Below are positions 17,192 to 26,162 of a stretch of 64,000 bases of DNA, in pieces (position 1 is the stretch's first letter; each line of letters opens with the position of its first letter). A program made the translations under genes and the position numbers. The stretch is from JACCYX01 sp964610045 (lineage in GTDB: Bacteria > Chloroflexota > Chloroflexia > Thermomicrobiales > UBA6265): positions 79,593 through 143,592 of the forward strand of contig CAZSUN010000001.1 of NCBI GenBank assembly GCA_964610045.1, written 5' to 3'. Below the pieces are notes generated by a model. The model saw only the letters and a program-made list of their open reading frames with translations, ran no database searches and was not told the DNA's origin.

Positions 17192-19780
17192 TCAGGCGGG
17201 TTCAATCGGGACCTCGGTTGGACTTCCAGTGTCGCCGGACGGTGGTTCGGTGTCGACCGGGACTTCCTCGATGGGAACATCATCGTCGGGTTCGCCCGAC
17301 TCGGCCGGTTGGTTGTCGGCCGGCTCGATCACATTGTTCGAGTTCGAGGAATTGCGTTCGTCCTCCGCCTCCTCCTCCTGGACGCTGATGCCCCTGACGC
17401 CGGCCGCTGCCGCGTAGCGTGCGATGCTGTTGACCGCATCGCCGACCCAGTTCACGCCGCCCTTCCGGGTCGCCTCGATAGCCTGGTCGAGTTGCTCGCG
17501 TTCCCACTCGGTGAGGTCGCCGCAATCCTGTGTCGGACCCTGGTCGCGTACCAGCCACTCCTCCGTGGTTTCTCCCTTACCCGGCTTGTGACCGGTGACG
17601 GCGCAGATCTCCCCCTCGTAGGCATCGTCCGGCACGGGGAATGCCTCGGGCACGGCATTACCGTCGGGCCCGACGAGGAGGGTGGAGAATTCCGGGTTGT
17701 CGTGCAGTTCGAGCATCATGTCCTGCCAGATCGGACCAGCCGCCTGGATGCCGTCGACTTCCGGCAGGCCGACGGTGCTGCCGCTGCCGCTGGTGCCGGT
17801 CCAGACCCCGACTACGACATCGGTCGTATAGCCCATGGTCCAGAGGTCCTTCCAGTCGTCCGTGGTGCCCGACTTCGCGGCGGTGGGGCGACCGAGTTGG
17901 CTTTGGGTTTCCCCGAACCGGTTGTTACTTCCGAACACCATCGATCGTGCGTCGTTGTCGGTCAGGATCGAGGTGACCTGGTAGGCATTGCCGGCAGGGA
18001 TCGCCTGGTTCGAATCCTTTTCGACCTGGTCCTGATCGAGCGCGAACAGTTCGTTCCCCTGTGAATCCTTGATGCTGAGAATGGGATGGACATCGACATG
18101 TGTGCCGTTGTTGGCGAGGGTGGCGTAGGCATTGGTGTGTTCAAGCAGTTGCACTTCGCCGGAGCCGAGGCCGAGGGCGAGACCGTAGAACGAAGCGTCT
18201 TCCTGGAGGCTGTTCTCAAGCCCCATCGCCCTGGTCGTGTCGATCACATCCTGGACACCCGCATATTCGGTCGCCTTCACCGCCGGGATGTTCAGTGAAT
18301 TGGCGAGTGCGTCACGAATCGTGATCGCCCCCCGGAAATTGCCGGAGTAGTTCTGCGGTTCGTAGGGATCCTGACCGCCACCGACATCCCAGGTTGTTGG
18401 CACATCGAAGAGGATCGAGCCGGGATTGAGCCCTTCCGAGAAGGCCGTGGCGTAGACCAGCGGTTTCATCGACGATCCGGGCTGGATGAGGGAGGTCGCG
18501 TAGTTGACCTCACCATTGATGAGGGCGTTCTCGAAATCCGCCGAGCCCACCATCGCCAGGACCTCGCCGCTCCACGGCACCATCACCACCATGGCGGCGT
18601 TGTTCCGTCCGTAACCACGTTCGAGCATGTCGGCTACACCACTGGCGACGATCTGTTCGGCACGGTGCTGGAGGTCGAGATCGATGCTGGTGGTGATTTC
18701 GAGCCCGCCGTACAAGGCATCTTCGCCGTAGTGCTCGATCACATAGTTGCGGACGTACTCGGTGAAGTGCGGGGCTGAATCGACGGAGACGGCCCCGGTC
18801 CGGATATCTTCGCGGAAGGTGAGCGCTTCGGCGTAGGCGGCGGCGGCTTCGGCGCGGGTGATGTAGCGGTACTCGACCATCTGGTCGAGGACGTAGCGCT
18901 GCCGGATCTTGGCCTGGTCGAAATTTTCGGCGTAGTACGAGGGCGACTGCGGTAACCCCGCCAGGAAGGCCGCCTCGGCCAGGGTCAACTCGGTGGCGTG
19001 CTTGTCGAAATAGGTGTTGGCGGCGGCCTCGATGCCGTAGGCACGATTGCCGTAGTAGATCAGGTTGACGTACATCGAGAAAATGTCGGTCTTGGAGTAC
19101 TCCTGGGCGAGCGCGTAGGCTGCAAGAGCCTCGCGGAACTTCCGGGAGTAACTGATGTCCATTGGATTGATCTGGTCCGGGTAGATTGCCCGGACGAGTT
19201 GCTGGGTGATGGTCGATCCGCCCGAACTGCCCGCGCCGGTGATGTTGATGAAGGCGCCGCGGACGATCGCGTAGGGTTCCACTCCCTCGTTGGTCCAGAA
19301 TGTCGCGTCTTCAGCGGCGACGGTGGCGTTGATGAAGTTGTCGTCCATCTGGTCGATGCCGACGTACGTGCGCCAACCGGCATTGGGGTTGGGGTTGTCG
19401 ACTTCCTGAAGCAGGACGCCGTTGCGGTCGTAGATCCGGGTGGTCTGGAAGGTATCGACCGCGATCTCGGCGGCGTTCGGGAGCTCGGCGTTGACGTCGC
19501 GGTAGGCGTCCATGGTGCCGGCTACGCCGATTGCCGCGCCGATGGCAGTGATGACACCGGCCGCGATCGCGAAGGCAGCAACCATGACCGCCAGCGTGCT
19601 GAGGATGACGACCGGTCCACCGAGGAACCTGCCCTTGATGTCGCGTTCGGATGCCGAGGGAAGCAGGTTGGGTGGCAACGAACGGCCGATGCGCCCATAG
19701 CGACTCCGGCCGTATAGCCTGGCCCGTCGTTTGGCATCCGGATAGCGGGCGCCGGCGCGTGAAATGCGGCCTTGAGCCAT
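17192..19780 (-). CDS. Class A penicillin-binding protein (PBP1A type)
   Basis: An 862-residue bifunctional wall synthase. After a basic cytoplasmic N-terminus (about 1-45) comes one membrane helix (about 55-85). The GT51 glycosyltransferase follows, with EDATFWTNEG (about 155) and GGSTITQQLVR (about 185). The transpeptidase carries SxxK in PGSSMKPLVY (about 435), SLN in NSLNIPAVKA (about 494) and KSGTT (about 645). The C-terminal 130 residues include a Cys-containing segment, then a Pro/Glu/Asp/Asn-rich tail of about 60 residues. The ATG at 19780 gives the standard N-terminus, with a GGGAG site 13 bases upstream. It faces the Lrp-type regulator. Confidence 0.93.
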   Translation of the reverse strand: MAQGRISRAGARYPDAKRRARLYGRSRYGRIGRSLPPNLLPSASERDIKGRFLGGPVVILSTLAVMVAAFAIAAGVITAIGAAIGVAGTMDAYRDVNAELPNAAEIAVDTFQTTRIYDRNGVLLQEVDNPNPNAGWRTYVGIDQMDDNFINATVAAEDATFWTNEGVEPYAIVRGAFINITGAGSSGGSTITQQLVRAIYPDQINPMDISYSRKFREALAAYALAQEYSKTDIFSMYVNLIYYGNRAYGIEAAANTYFDKHATELTLAEAAFLAGLPQSPSYYAENFDQAKIRQRYVLDQMVEYRYITRAEAAAAYAEALTFREDIRTGAVSVDSAPHFTEYVRNYVIEHYGEDALYGGLEITTSIDLDLQHRAEQIVASGVADMLERGYGRNNAAMVVMVPWSGEVLAMVGSADFENALINGEVNYATSLIQPGSSMKPLVYATAFSEGLNPGSILFDVPTTWDVGGGQDPYEPQNYSGNFRGAITIRDALANSLNIPAVKATEYAGVQDVIDTTRAMGLENSLQEDASFYGLALGLGSGEVQLLEHTNAYATLANNGTHVDVHPILSIKDSQGNELFALDQDQVEKDSNQAIPAGNAYQVTSILTDNDARSMVFGSNNRFGETQSQLGRPTAAKSGTTDDWKDLWTMGYTTDVVVGVWTGTSGSGSTVGLPEVDGIQAAGPIWQDMMLELHDNPEFSTLLVGPDGNAVPEAFPVPDDAYEGEICAVTGHKPGKGETTEEWLVRDQGPTQDCGDLTEWEREQLDQAIEATRKGGVNWVGDAVNSIARYAAAAGVRGISVQEEEAEDERNSSNSNNVIEPADNQPAESGEPDDDVPIEEVPVDTEPPSGDTGSPTEVPIEPA

Positions 19781-20134
19781 GATGAAGGGAACTCCCTGTC
19801 GCACCGGGATCGAATCGAAGGCGATGTTGGGCGCGACGGATGGTGACAAAGGAACCGGGAAACGCGGCCAGCCATGCCGCTGTTCTTTCCCTGACGCGGC
19901 AACCAGCCGTCCGGTTTCGGACGGAGGAACCTGCAGGAGGGAATGCTACCAGACCGACCTGTGCCGGACTCCACGCGCGGGAGGGTGGTAGTGTCACATG
20001 CAATCATGGATATGCGACGTTGGCGATTGTGTAGGCTCGTCACCACGAGTGCTTGATCCGGATCGTGGTACGGTCCACGCAATGGATGTACGGTGAAATC
20101 TGTCTCGTCAGATTGCTTTCCGGGGAGAGATGGT
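19781..20134. other. Divergent intergenic region between the PBP and an unknown gene
   Basis: About 350 bases carry no supportable gene. A perfect 7-bp stem with a GTTT loop at 19907-19924 lies in the presumed PBP leader. Promoters for both directions must sit here, but I could not pick convincing hexamers. An alternative GTG start of the next gene at 20093 would shorten the region. Confidence 0.5.
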
Positions 20135-20638
20135 GTGAGCGAGAATCCGGCGTTTGTGCAGTATTCGGGCGGTGGCGCTGCGGCAGTGTTGCCAGAGACG
20201 CCTCACGAGCTTCCGATTGACCGGGCGAAGGTGGACGCGCTGCTCGATCGCGTGCGCAAGGGCGAGCAGGTGACCCTGCTCGACGAGTTCCTGGCGGCGG
20301 TTGACTGGAGATCGGCGTTCGCGTCGGACGACGGTGCGCCGCTGGATGTCGAGGACATTACCCGTCTGATCGCCTACTATGGCGAAAAGTTCGAGGATAT
20401 CGGGCCGGTCTACCTGGCGGAACTGCTGTCGACCGAGTTCATGACCGAGTTGCGCGCGCGTGGCGACGTGGTGTTCTCCGACCGGTTGCTGGAGATCGGC
20501 CGGAACGACCCGGAGTTGTGGAAGGAGATCCGGGCGTTCTTCCGCCGCAAGGAGTTCGCAACGGCGCTCCTGGTCAACGCGAACAGGGATCGGCCGGAGG
20601 AAACCTGGAAGGAAAGAGATGAGGGAAAACAGGAGTGA
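20135..20638 (+). CDS. Hypothetical protein, 167 residues
   Basis: I do not recognise this family. The predicted protein is acidic and mostly alpha-helical, with Leu/Asp-rich helices (about 25-60 LLDRVRKGEQVTLLDEFLAA) and a charged end (RKEFATALLVN...ERDEGKQE). It has no signal peptide, membrane helix or cysteine cluster. The GTG at 20135 is chosen because a GGGGAGAGA site lies 4-12 bases upstream; another GTG at 20093 is in frame. Codon use and the strong terminator just downstream support a real gene. It is transcribed divergently from the PBP and convergently with the Cox-type genes, so its neighbours do not reveal a role. Confidence 0.6.
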   Translation: MSENPAFVQYSGGGAAAVLPETPHELPIDRAKVDALLDRVRKGEQVTLLDEFLAAVDWRSAFASDDGAPLDVEDITRLIAYYGEKFEDIGPVYLAELLSTEFMTELRARGDVVFSDRLLEIGRNDPELWKEIRAFFRRKEFATALLVNANRDRPEETWKERDEGKQE

Positions 20639-20666
20639 GCAGAGGCCCATCGTCGCGCTGATTCCG

Positions 20667-20728
20667 GGAGGGCTTTACCGGCGCGGTGACTGGCGTTCGG
20701 GTTGTCGAATGTGCGCCGGAAGCCCTCC
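20667..20728. terminator. Bidirectional terminator between convergent genes
   Basis: Two collinear stems (9 bp at 20667-20675/20720-20728 and 7 bp at 20678-20684/20713-20719, separated by a 2-base bulge) form one long hairpin. It sits between the stop of the unknown gene and the stop of the FAD subunit, which are convergent. It can terminate transcripts from both sides. Confidence 0.7.
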
Positions 20729-20748
20729 TCTACCCACCAGCAATCGTT

Positions 20749-21618
20749 CTACGAGGCGGCGCGGGCGGCGGCGGTGAGGACTGCGCGGCGGACGAGATTG
20801 CGGGTGACGCGGGCCCGATAGCTGGCCGGGGCATGGACGTCCTCCAGCAGGTCGCGGCCGTCGACAGCAGTGGCCGCGGCTGCCTTCACCGAAGCGTCGT
20901 CCGGTCTGACGCCGGCAAGTGCCGACTCAACCGAATCGGCGCGGTAGGCGACGTCGGCAGCGCCGGTGATGCCGATCCGCGCCTCCGCGATCGTGCCGTC
21001 GTCCGCCAGGGTGACGGTAGCCGCAACGCCAACGAGTGCATAGCCCGAGGCAGGGTTGGCGAGCTTCTCGTACCGGTACCCACAGCTGGCAGGAAGATCG
21101 GCGATGCGAATGGCCGTGACCAGCTCATTTGGTTCGAGTGTAGTCGTAAACAAGCCCGCGAAGAATTCGGAGACCGGGATCACCCGTTCGCCGTCCGGGC
21201 CACGGGCCACGATGTCCGCGTCGAGCGCGAGGACGACGGCGGGATAGTCACCGGCAGGGTCGGCGTGGACGAGGGTGCCGCCGATCGTGCCGCGATTGCG
21301 CACCTGAAGATCGCCGACAACGTGCGCCGACTCGGCCAGGAGTCCAGCGTGGGCGGCCACGACCGGGTTGGTCGCGATCTCGTGATGCGTCGCAAGCGCG
21401 CCGATTTCGACTCCGGCTCCGGTTTCGCGGATGCCGGTGAGTTCCGGGATGCCGGCGATGTCCACGAGGTGACCTGGTGCGGCGAGCCGCAGTTTCATGG
21501 CTGGAAGCAGGCTCTGGCCTCCGGCGATCACCTTGCCATCATCGGCATACTCCGCGAGCATCGCCAGCGCTTCGCTCACAGATCCGGGGCGATGATAGGA
21601 GAAGGGATAGGTATACAT
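20749..21618 (-). CDS. coxM: Xanthine dehydrogenase-family FAD-binding subunit (CoxM/CutM-like)
   Basis: A 289-residue medium subunit of the molybdenum hydroxylase family, carrying electrons between the iron-sulphur subunit and the acceptor through FAD. The FAD motifs AGGQSLLP (about 32-39) and RNRGTIGGTLVHADPAGD (about 107-124) are intact, and the C-terminal CO-dehydrogenase flavoprotein domain (about 175-285) is present. A GGGAG site precedes the ATG. It is third in the minus-strand order coxG-coxS-coxM. No molybdopterin large subunit follows, so the substrate (CO, purine, aldehyde or other) is unknown and the symbol denotes family only. Confidence 0.9.
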   Translation of the reverse strand: MYTYPFSYHRPGSVSEALAMLAEYADDGKVIAGGQSLLPAMKLRLAAPGHLVDIAGIPELTGIRETGAGVEIGALATHHEIATNPVVAAHAGLLAESAHVVGDLQVRNRGTIGGTLVHADPAGDYPAVVLALDADIVARGPDGERVIPVSEFFAGLFTTTLEPNELVTAIRIADLPASCGYRYEKLANPASGYALVGVAATVTLADDGTIAEARIGITGAADVAYRADSVESALAGVRPDDASVKAAAATAVDGRDLLEDVHAPASYRARVTRNLVRRAVLTAAARAAS

Positions 21619-21651
21619 GGCACTCCCGTTTCGTGATGGCTGCGGTCCAGG

Positions 21652-22152
21652 TCAGCGCAGGGAGACTGGCGGTTCACCGGCGGCAACCCGCCTGGCAGCC
21701 GCCTTCACCGCGGTCACGATGCCCTGGTAGCCCGTGCAGCGGCAAATGTTCCCTTCGAGAGCGTGGCGTATCTCTTCCTCGGTCGGGTCCGGCGTTTCCG
21801 CCAGCAAATCGAGGGTGGACATGATGACGCCGGGCGTGCAGTAACCGCACTGGAGACCATGCTCTGTCCAGAACGAATCCTGGACGGGATGGAGGGTTCC
21901 GGAGGGCGCGAGGCCTTCGATGGTGTCGACCGCGTGGCCATCCGCCTGGGCGGCGAGCACCATGCAACTCTTGACTGCGTGGCCATCGAGATGGACGGTG
22001 CATGCTCCACACTGGCCTGTTTCACACCCGGTGTGCGTGCCGGTGAGGCCGAACTCATTGCGCAGCAGGTGAACGAGCAACGTCCGGGATTCGATGGTGA
22101 CCGAACGTGGTGATCCATTGACGGTGAGGTTGACCGAAACCTGGTCGCTCAT
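21652..22152 (-). CDS. coxS: [2Fe-2S] subunit of a molybdenum hydroxylase (CoxS-like)
   Basis: A 166-residue small subunit with two [2Fe-2S] clusters. The plant-type cluster ligands are in GCETGQCGACTV plus the later KSC (about 44-66). The second, all-helical domain has QCGYCTPG and NICRCTGYQ (about 105-145). The ATG at 22152 gives the normal N-terminus (MSDQVSVNLTVNG); the upstream open frame is low-complexity Ser/Pro/Arg. It lies 33 bases ahead of the FAD subunit gene. All eight cluster cysteines are present, so the protein should be functional if a large subunit is supplied from elsewhere. Confidence 0.93.
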   Translation of the reverse strand: MSDQVSVNLTVNGSPRSVTIESRTLLVHLLRNEFGLTGTHTGCETGQCGACTVHLDGHAVKSCMVLAAQADGHAVDTIEGLAPSGTLHPVQDSFWTEHGLQCGYCTPGVIMSTLDLLAETPDPTEEEIRHALEGNICRCTGYQGIVTAVKAAARRVAAGEPPVSLR

Positions 22153-22213
22153 GTGCGTGCGCTCCCCGGATCCCACCTCGTTTCGAGCGTGGGATCGGCA
22201 GTTCGACAACGGT

Positions 22214-22666
22214 TCAGGATTCCGTGGCGGCGACGGTGGTCGCCTGTTCGAGACACTTGAAGAACTGGCCGACAATCATTTTCGCCGCCGGCTGGATGAC
22301 CCGGCTGCCGATGCGAGCGAGGGTGCCTCGCACCTGCGGATCGCCCGACCAGGTCACCCGGCTTCCTTCGCCATCGGGCTCGATGCTAATGACGCCCTCG
22401 CCGGAAACCTGGCCTTGCGGACCCTTGCCTTCGATCAGCATACGGAACGACGACGGTTCGACCTTGTCGCTGATCTTGACCCGCCCTTCGTACTTCCCCT
22501 TGATCATGGCGACCCCGATGGTCATGGTCGCGGCATATTCGTCTTCGCCAATGACGTCCAGACGTTCGCAGCCTGGCAGACAGGCCATCAGGGTGTCGGG
22601 GTCCAGCATCAGGGCGTAGACGCGTTCGGGTGGGGCGGCAAACGTGTAGTCACCAGACAACTGCAT
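22214..22666 (-). CDS. coxG: CoxG-like SRPBCC-domain protein
   Basis: A 150-residue single SRPBCC/START-like domain matching the carbon monoxide dehydrogenase subunit G family: GDYTFAAPPERVYALMLDPDTLMACLPGCERLD-type opening (given here only in part), a KGKYEGRVKI strand, and a helix near the C-terminus (AAKMIVGQFFKCLEQA). In Oligotropha-type systems CoxG helps attach the enzyme to the membrane. An AGGATG site precedes the ATG. It is first of the three-gene minus-strand operon. Membrane recruitment is inferred from family. Confidence 0.87.
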   Translation of the reverse strand: MQLSGDYTFAAPPERVYALMLDPDTLMACLPGCERLDVIGEDEYAATMTIGVAMIKGKYEGRVKISDKVEPSSFRMLIEGKGPQGQVSGEGVISIEPDGEGSRVTWSGDPQVRGTLARIGSRVIQPAAKMIVGQFFKCLEQATTVAATES

Positions 22667-22862
22667 GCGTGATTCATCCTCCTCTGCCAGAACTGTAGCC
22701 GAATGGCGGCAGGCTGCATAGGGCCAGGATGGGAATGGCCAACGCGCGAGTCTCTACCTCCGGCGAGACGGACCGGGTGGGGAAAACTGGTGGCGTTTGC
22801 GCGGCGTGCGGTCGATAATGCGCGGAAACCGGCCTGAAATGTTGCCTTGAAGGGAGCCCGGG

Positions 22863-23366
22863 ATGTCCAGCGAAGCCCATTTTGTCGCGGCGGTCTATGA
22901 TTCCGAAGATGATGCCAAGACCGTGCTCGACGGTCTCAACCGGATGCACCGGAGTGCGGCGATCAACCTGATGGACGCCGCGATCGTTTCCAGGGATGCA
23001 TCCGGCAAGGTCCATGTCAAGGAAACCGATGAGTTGACCACTGGTGAGGGCGCAGTGCGAGGTGCCGCCATTGCCGGCGTGTTCGGGCTGATCTATCCGC
23101 CGAGCCTGATCGTGTCGGCGGCAATCGGAGGCGGGATCGGTGCCCTGGTTGGGAAGTTGCGGGATACCGGCCTCCGCAACACTACCCTGGACAAGGTGGG
23201 GAACGACCTTGAGGAGGGCAAGGTTGCATTGGCGATCCTGGTCAAGGATGCCAGCCTGGCCGCGGTTCAGCAGACGATGGAAGGCGTGAGCGGCAAACTC
23301 ACGGTGCAGCCGCTCAACGAGGAGGCCGTGAAGCACTTGTACCTCGGTGAAGACAAGGCGTCGTGA
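22863..23366 (+). CDS. DUF1269-family protein (glycine-zipper, possible membrane association)
   Basis: A 167-residue protein of the DUF1269 type, whose function is not established. The N-terminal half resembles a ferredoxin-like strand-helix pattern (FVAAVYDSEDDAKTVLDGL). A central hydrophobic Gly/Ala zipper follows (about 65-100; AAIAGVFGLIYPPSLIVSAA, GGGIGALVGKL), and a second alpha/beta half with ALAILVKDAS closes it. The zipper could insert into or lie on a membrane. A GGGAG site supports the ATG. It is a monocistronic plus-strand gene between the Cox-type operon and a long gene-free stretch. Confidence 0.8.
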   Translation: MSSEAHFVAAVYDSEDDAKTVLDGLNRMHRSAAINLMDAAIVSRDASGKVHVKETDELTTGEGAVRGAAIAGVFGLIYPPSLIVSAAIGGGIGALVGKLRDTGLRNTTLDKVGNDLEEGKVALAILVKDASLAAVQQTMEGVSGKLTVQPLNEEAVKHLYLGEDKAS

Positions 23367-24207
23367 TCGAGTAGCAGAGAAGGCGACGGTCGGCGAGCGG
23401 AGGTGGGGCCGGTTCCGGAGTGAATCGGCTCCCCTTCGTTTGCTTTCCGGTGATGGTGCGGCGGGATAAGGGCAACGGTAGTGGAATCAGGACGGTGTGT
23501 TTTCACACCTGCATGTATCCATTCGCTCCTGTTTGGCCCGGAATGACGTAGGATCCTAGATGCGGAATTGATGAGAATGTGTCCGGTAATCTGCATTCAA
23601 TGGGGTGGTTGGCTGGCGCGGGGTGTGAGGCGGGCCGAGACAAGGTCGGTAGCCCTGCGAGGGGACGAGTTGGCCGGCATCCTTCGGCTAACCATCTCCC
23701 TGACACTCCCTTGGCCCCTTCTCGCCCCGTTTAGCTGGGGGTATGGTTTCCAGTGGCCCTCGACGACACCCTGGCTTCCTCCCGGAAGGGCCGATCGGCC
23801 CGAGCGTCAGCGAGGGTCTGTCGGGCACTACGAAGCACAGCTGACCGGCGACAATGCGCCATCCCTTCCCCTGTGAGTCCCCGGCACCTGGAGCGGAACC
23901 GTCCTGGACACGGAAGGTGGAACCGTGGGCTGCCCGACGAACGACCGACGATGGCGCAACCATAGGGATATTCGCTGTTGTTGCACCTGGATGCGAGATC
24001 CTCATCGATCCATACAGGAAAGTCTGGGGCCGACTCACGCGATTGGAGGCGCCGCGCGAGCCGGGTTCCCGTGTGAGGGGCTACATGAAATCCGGGTAAA
24101 CCGTGATGATTCTGGTTTTCGCGCGGTGACGCCTCTCCCGCGAACATTCGCGGGCGGAGCAAGCTCCGCAGCCCTACCGAGGACCGAGAGACCATCCGAA
24201 CCCGATG
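23367..24207. other. Long gene-free stretch with palindromes
   Basis: About 840 bases between two convergent genes contain no frame that looks coding: the open frames are Arg/Ser/Pro-rich shadows without domains or ribosome sites. Visible structure comprises a GGTGTG/CACACC hairpin (23494-23509), a 14-base palindrome GGGCCGATCGGCCC (23788-23801), and two adjacent hairpins at 24137-24169. No transposase remnant or RNA gene was recognised. Confidence 0.5.
24137..24169. terminator. Twin hairpins downstream of the sugar ABC operon
   Basis: Two adjacent perfect stems, one of 7-8 bp (24137-24154) and one of 7 bp with an AA loop (24154-24169), lie 40-70 bases past the permease stop. Their position fits a terminator for the minus-strand operon. 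No T-run is present, and they may equally be repeat-type intergenic hairpins. Confidence 0.4.
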
Positions 24208-25104
24208 TTATCCCTTGATACCGGACATGCGGACGCCCTGGACAATGAGGCGTTGCAGCAGGAGGAAGACGACAATCAACGGCGCCGCGCCGATGGCTGC
24301 GCCAGCGAACAGCCGCGTGAGGTCAATGGTTTGGGCAGTGAGATAGCTGCTGAGCACGACCTGGACGGTTCGGGTCTCGGGTGACTGTCCAACGATGACC
24401 GGCCAAAGGAAGGCATTCCAGCTCGCGATGAAGCTCAGGACGCCGAGGGCTGCCATGATTCCGATCGAGTTGGGAAGCAGGAGCTTCCAGTAGACGCCGA
24501 AGTAGCTGTTGCCGTCGAGGCGGCCGGCTTCCTCGATTTCTGTCGGGAAATCGAGATAGAACTGCCGGAAAAGAAAGGTTGCGAATGCGCTGAACAAACC
24601 GGGGACGACGATACCCCAGAGGGTGTTGATGCCGCCGAGCCAGGAGACGACCACGTACGTTGGCACGAACGTCACCGCGCTCGGGATCATGAGCGTCATC
24701 AGGATGATGAAGAACACGATGTCCCGGCCACGGAATGGAACGCGTGCGAGGGCGTAGCCGGCCATCGAGGCGAACAGCGTCTGGAAGACAAGATTGACGA
24801 TAGCGAGGAAGGCGGAGACACGCAGTCCGGTGGCCATCGATATCGACTTGTCTTCGAAGACACGCTTGTAGTTACCCCATTGAGGATCGGCGGGCCACCA
24901 GGTCCACTCATTCATGTTGGTGATTTCCGGCTGCGTCATGAGCGAGTTGCGGATGATCATGTAGAACGGCAGCAGGAAGATCAGGGCGAGAACGATCAGA
25001 AGGCCGTAGCGGAGGACTGTCATGACGACGGAGAGCGCAAGGCCGCTGGACGCCTTTGGATGCTTGATCTCTCCCCATTGCTCGCGTGACGTGGCCTGGC
25101 TCAT
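24208..25104 (-). CDS. Carbohydrate ABC transporter permease, MalG/UgpE type
   Basis: A 298-residue membrane protein with six predicted helices (first about 27-50). The cytoplasmic EAA loop that docks the ATPase is EIEEAGRLDGNSYFGVYWKL (about 197-216). Its N-terminal arm, the periplasmic loop after helix 1 and the C-terminal MSGIKG ending are typical of MalG/UgpE-like CUT1 permeases. The ATG overlaps the stop of the MalF-type gene by 4 bases. It is the last gene of the three-gene operon; the ATP-hydrolysing subunit is absent here and may be a shared MsmK/UgpC-type protein encoded elsewhere. Confidence 0.92.
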   Translation of the reverse strand: MSQATSREQWGEIKHPKASSGLALSVVMTVLRYGLLIVLALIFLLPFYMIIRNSLMTQPEITNMNEWTWWPADPQWGNYKRVFEDKSISMATGLRVSAFLAIVNLVFQTLFASMAGYALARVPFRGRDIVFFIILMTLMIPSAVTFVPTYVVVSWLGGINTLWGIVVPGLFSAFATFLFRQFYLDFPTEIEEAGRLDGNSYFGVYWKLLLPNSIGIMAALGVLSFIASWNAFLWPVIVGQSPETRTVQVVLSSYLTAQTIDLTRLFAGAAIGAAPLIVVFLLLQRLIVQGVRMSGIKG

Positions 25105-26072
25105 GCTCGCCTCCCGAACCCGAAGAGCTTGCCCTGGATGATGGTGACGGCAATGATGATCGCTGTCAGGATCAGCGCGCCGGCCGAACCCCGTCCGTAG
25201 TCCTGTTGCTGGATGGCGACCTGGTAGAGATAGACGAGCGGTGGCCGGGCCAGGCTGATGTTCCCGACCGATCCAACTCCACCAAGGATGTTCATGAATT
25301 CGTCAAAGGCCTGGAAGGCGGCGATGAGGTTGAGCATGAGCACGGCAATCGAGGTATTGCGCAGGAGCGGGAAGGTGATGGTCCAGAACGTGTTCCAGCC
25401 GAGCTTCGCGCCGTCAACCTGGGCTGCCTCATAGAGGGTATGGTCTATTTCCTGAAGCGCCGCAATGAAAAGGATCATGTAGAAGCCAACCTGGAGCCAG
25501 AGTCGACAGGTGACCAGCACGAGCCAGTAGTACGGCGGGTTCGTTTCGCCGATCCAGGCCACCACCGGCGCGTTATGGTCGAACCAGTACCAGACCATGT
25601 TGGCGAAGCCGTAGGCTCCGCCATTGAAGATGCCCATCTTCCAGATGATCGAGGCAATGACGTAGGAAATCGCGGTTGGGATGAAGAAGATCGTTCGGAA
25701 GATTGGGGTGCCGAAACCCGCCGAATTGACGAGCATGGCCAGCAGGAGCGAAAAGAAGAATGTGAGGGGGACGATAAAGACAGAGAAGACCAGGATGGTG
25801 CGAAGGGAGCGCCGGAATTCCTGGTTCTGGATCATCGCGACATAATTGTCGAAGCCTACCCAGTCCCCGATGCTGACCGTGTTGCGAGCCTCCGAAAAGC
25901 TGATCAGCGTGCCCCACACGATCGGGATGAACGTGAAGATCGTGAGTCCGATCAGCATCGGCGCCACGAAGACCATAAAGGCGATCGTCGATTCGGACTT
26001 CGTTTTCCGGTACCAGGGCACCTTGACGGTATGGACGTTGCCGATTGATGTGCTGGCGAGTGGGGCGCTCAT
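25101..26072 (-). CDS. Carbohydrate ABC transporter permease, MalF/UgpA type
   Basis: A 323-residue integral membrane subunit of a CUT1-type sugar importer. The first helix (about 29-52, TIAFMVFVAPMLIGLTIF) follows a short cytoplasmic N-terminus. The EAA loop is TLYEAAQVDGAKLGWNTFW (about 212-230). The region around 155-185 carries an aromatic, probably extracytoplasmic loop (WYWFDHNAPVV...NPPYYW). It pairs with the MalG-type permease, whose ATG overlaps its stop. The start lies about 90 bases after the binding-protein stop, with a strong hairpin between them. The transported sugar is not predictable from sequence alone. Confidence 0.92.
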   Translation of the reverse strand: MSAPLASTSIGNVHTVKVPWYRKTKSESTIAFMVFVAPMLIGLTIFTFIPIVWGTLISFSEARNTVSIGDWVGFDNYVAMIQNQEFRRSLRTILVFSVFIVPLTFFFSLLLAMLVNSAGFGTPIFRTIFFIPTAISYVIASIIWKMGIFNGGAYGFANMVWYWFDHNAPVVAWIGETNPPYYWLVLVTCRLWLQVGFYMILFIAALQEIDHTLYEAAQVDGAKLGWNTFWTITFPLLRNTSIAVLMLNLIAAFQAFDEFMNILGGVGSVGNISLARPPLVYLYQVAIQQQDYGRGSAGALILTAIIIAVTIIQGKLFGFGRRA

Positions 26073-26119
26073 CGCGTAACTCCGGTGCGCAGATCGGAGG
26101 CAGGTGGCTGGGAAATGGG

Positions 26120-26147
26120 TGAGGGGAGCGCCGGTGCGCTCCCCTCA
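26120..26147 (-). promoter_or_regulatory. Intra-operon stem-loop between binding protein and permease genes
   Basis: A perfect 12-bp G/C-rich inverted repeat (26120-26131 with 26136-26147) has a CGGT loop. It lies just after the binding-protein stop and before the permease start. In other ABC operons such a structure protects the upstream mRNA or partly terminates transcription, giving more binding protein than permease. That role is inferred. Confidence 0.6.
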
Positions 26148-26162
26148 TTGACCAGGCCGGGA

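Noticed and set aside
23731..24195. Open frame of 154 codons in the gene-free region near 24 kb
   Set aside because: Arg/Ser/Pro-rich product without domain or good ribosome site; it overlaps palindromes and looks like intergenic sequence.
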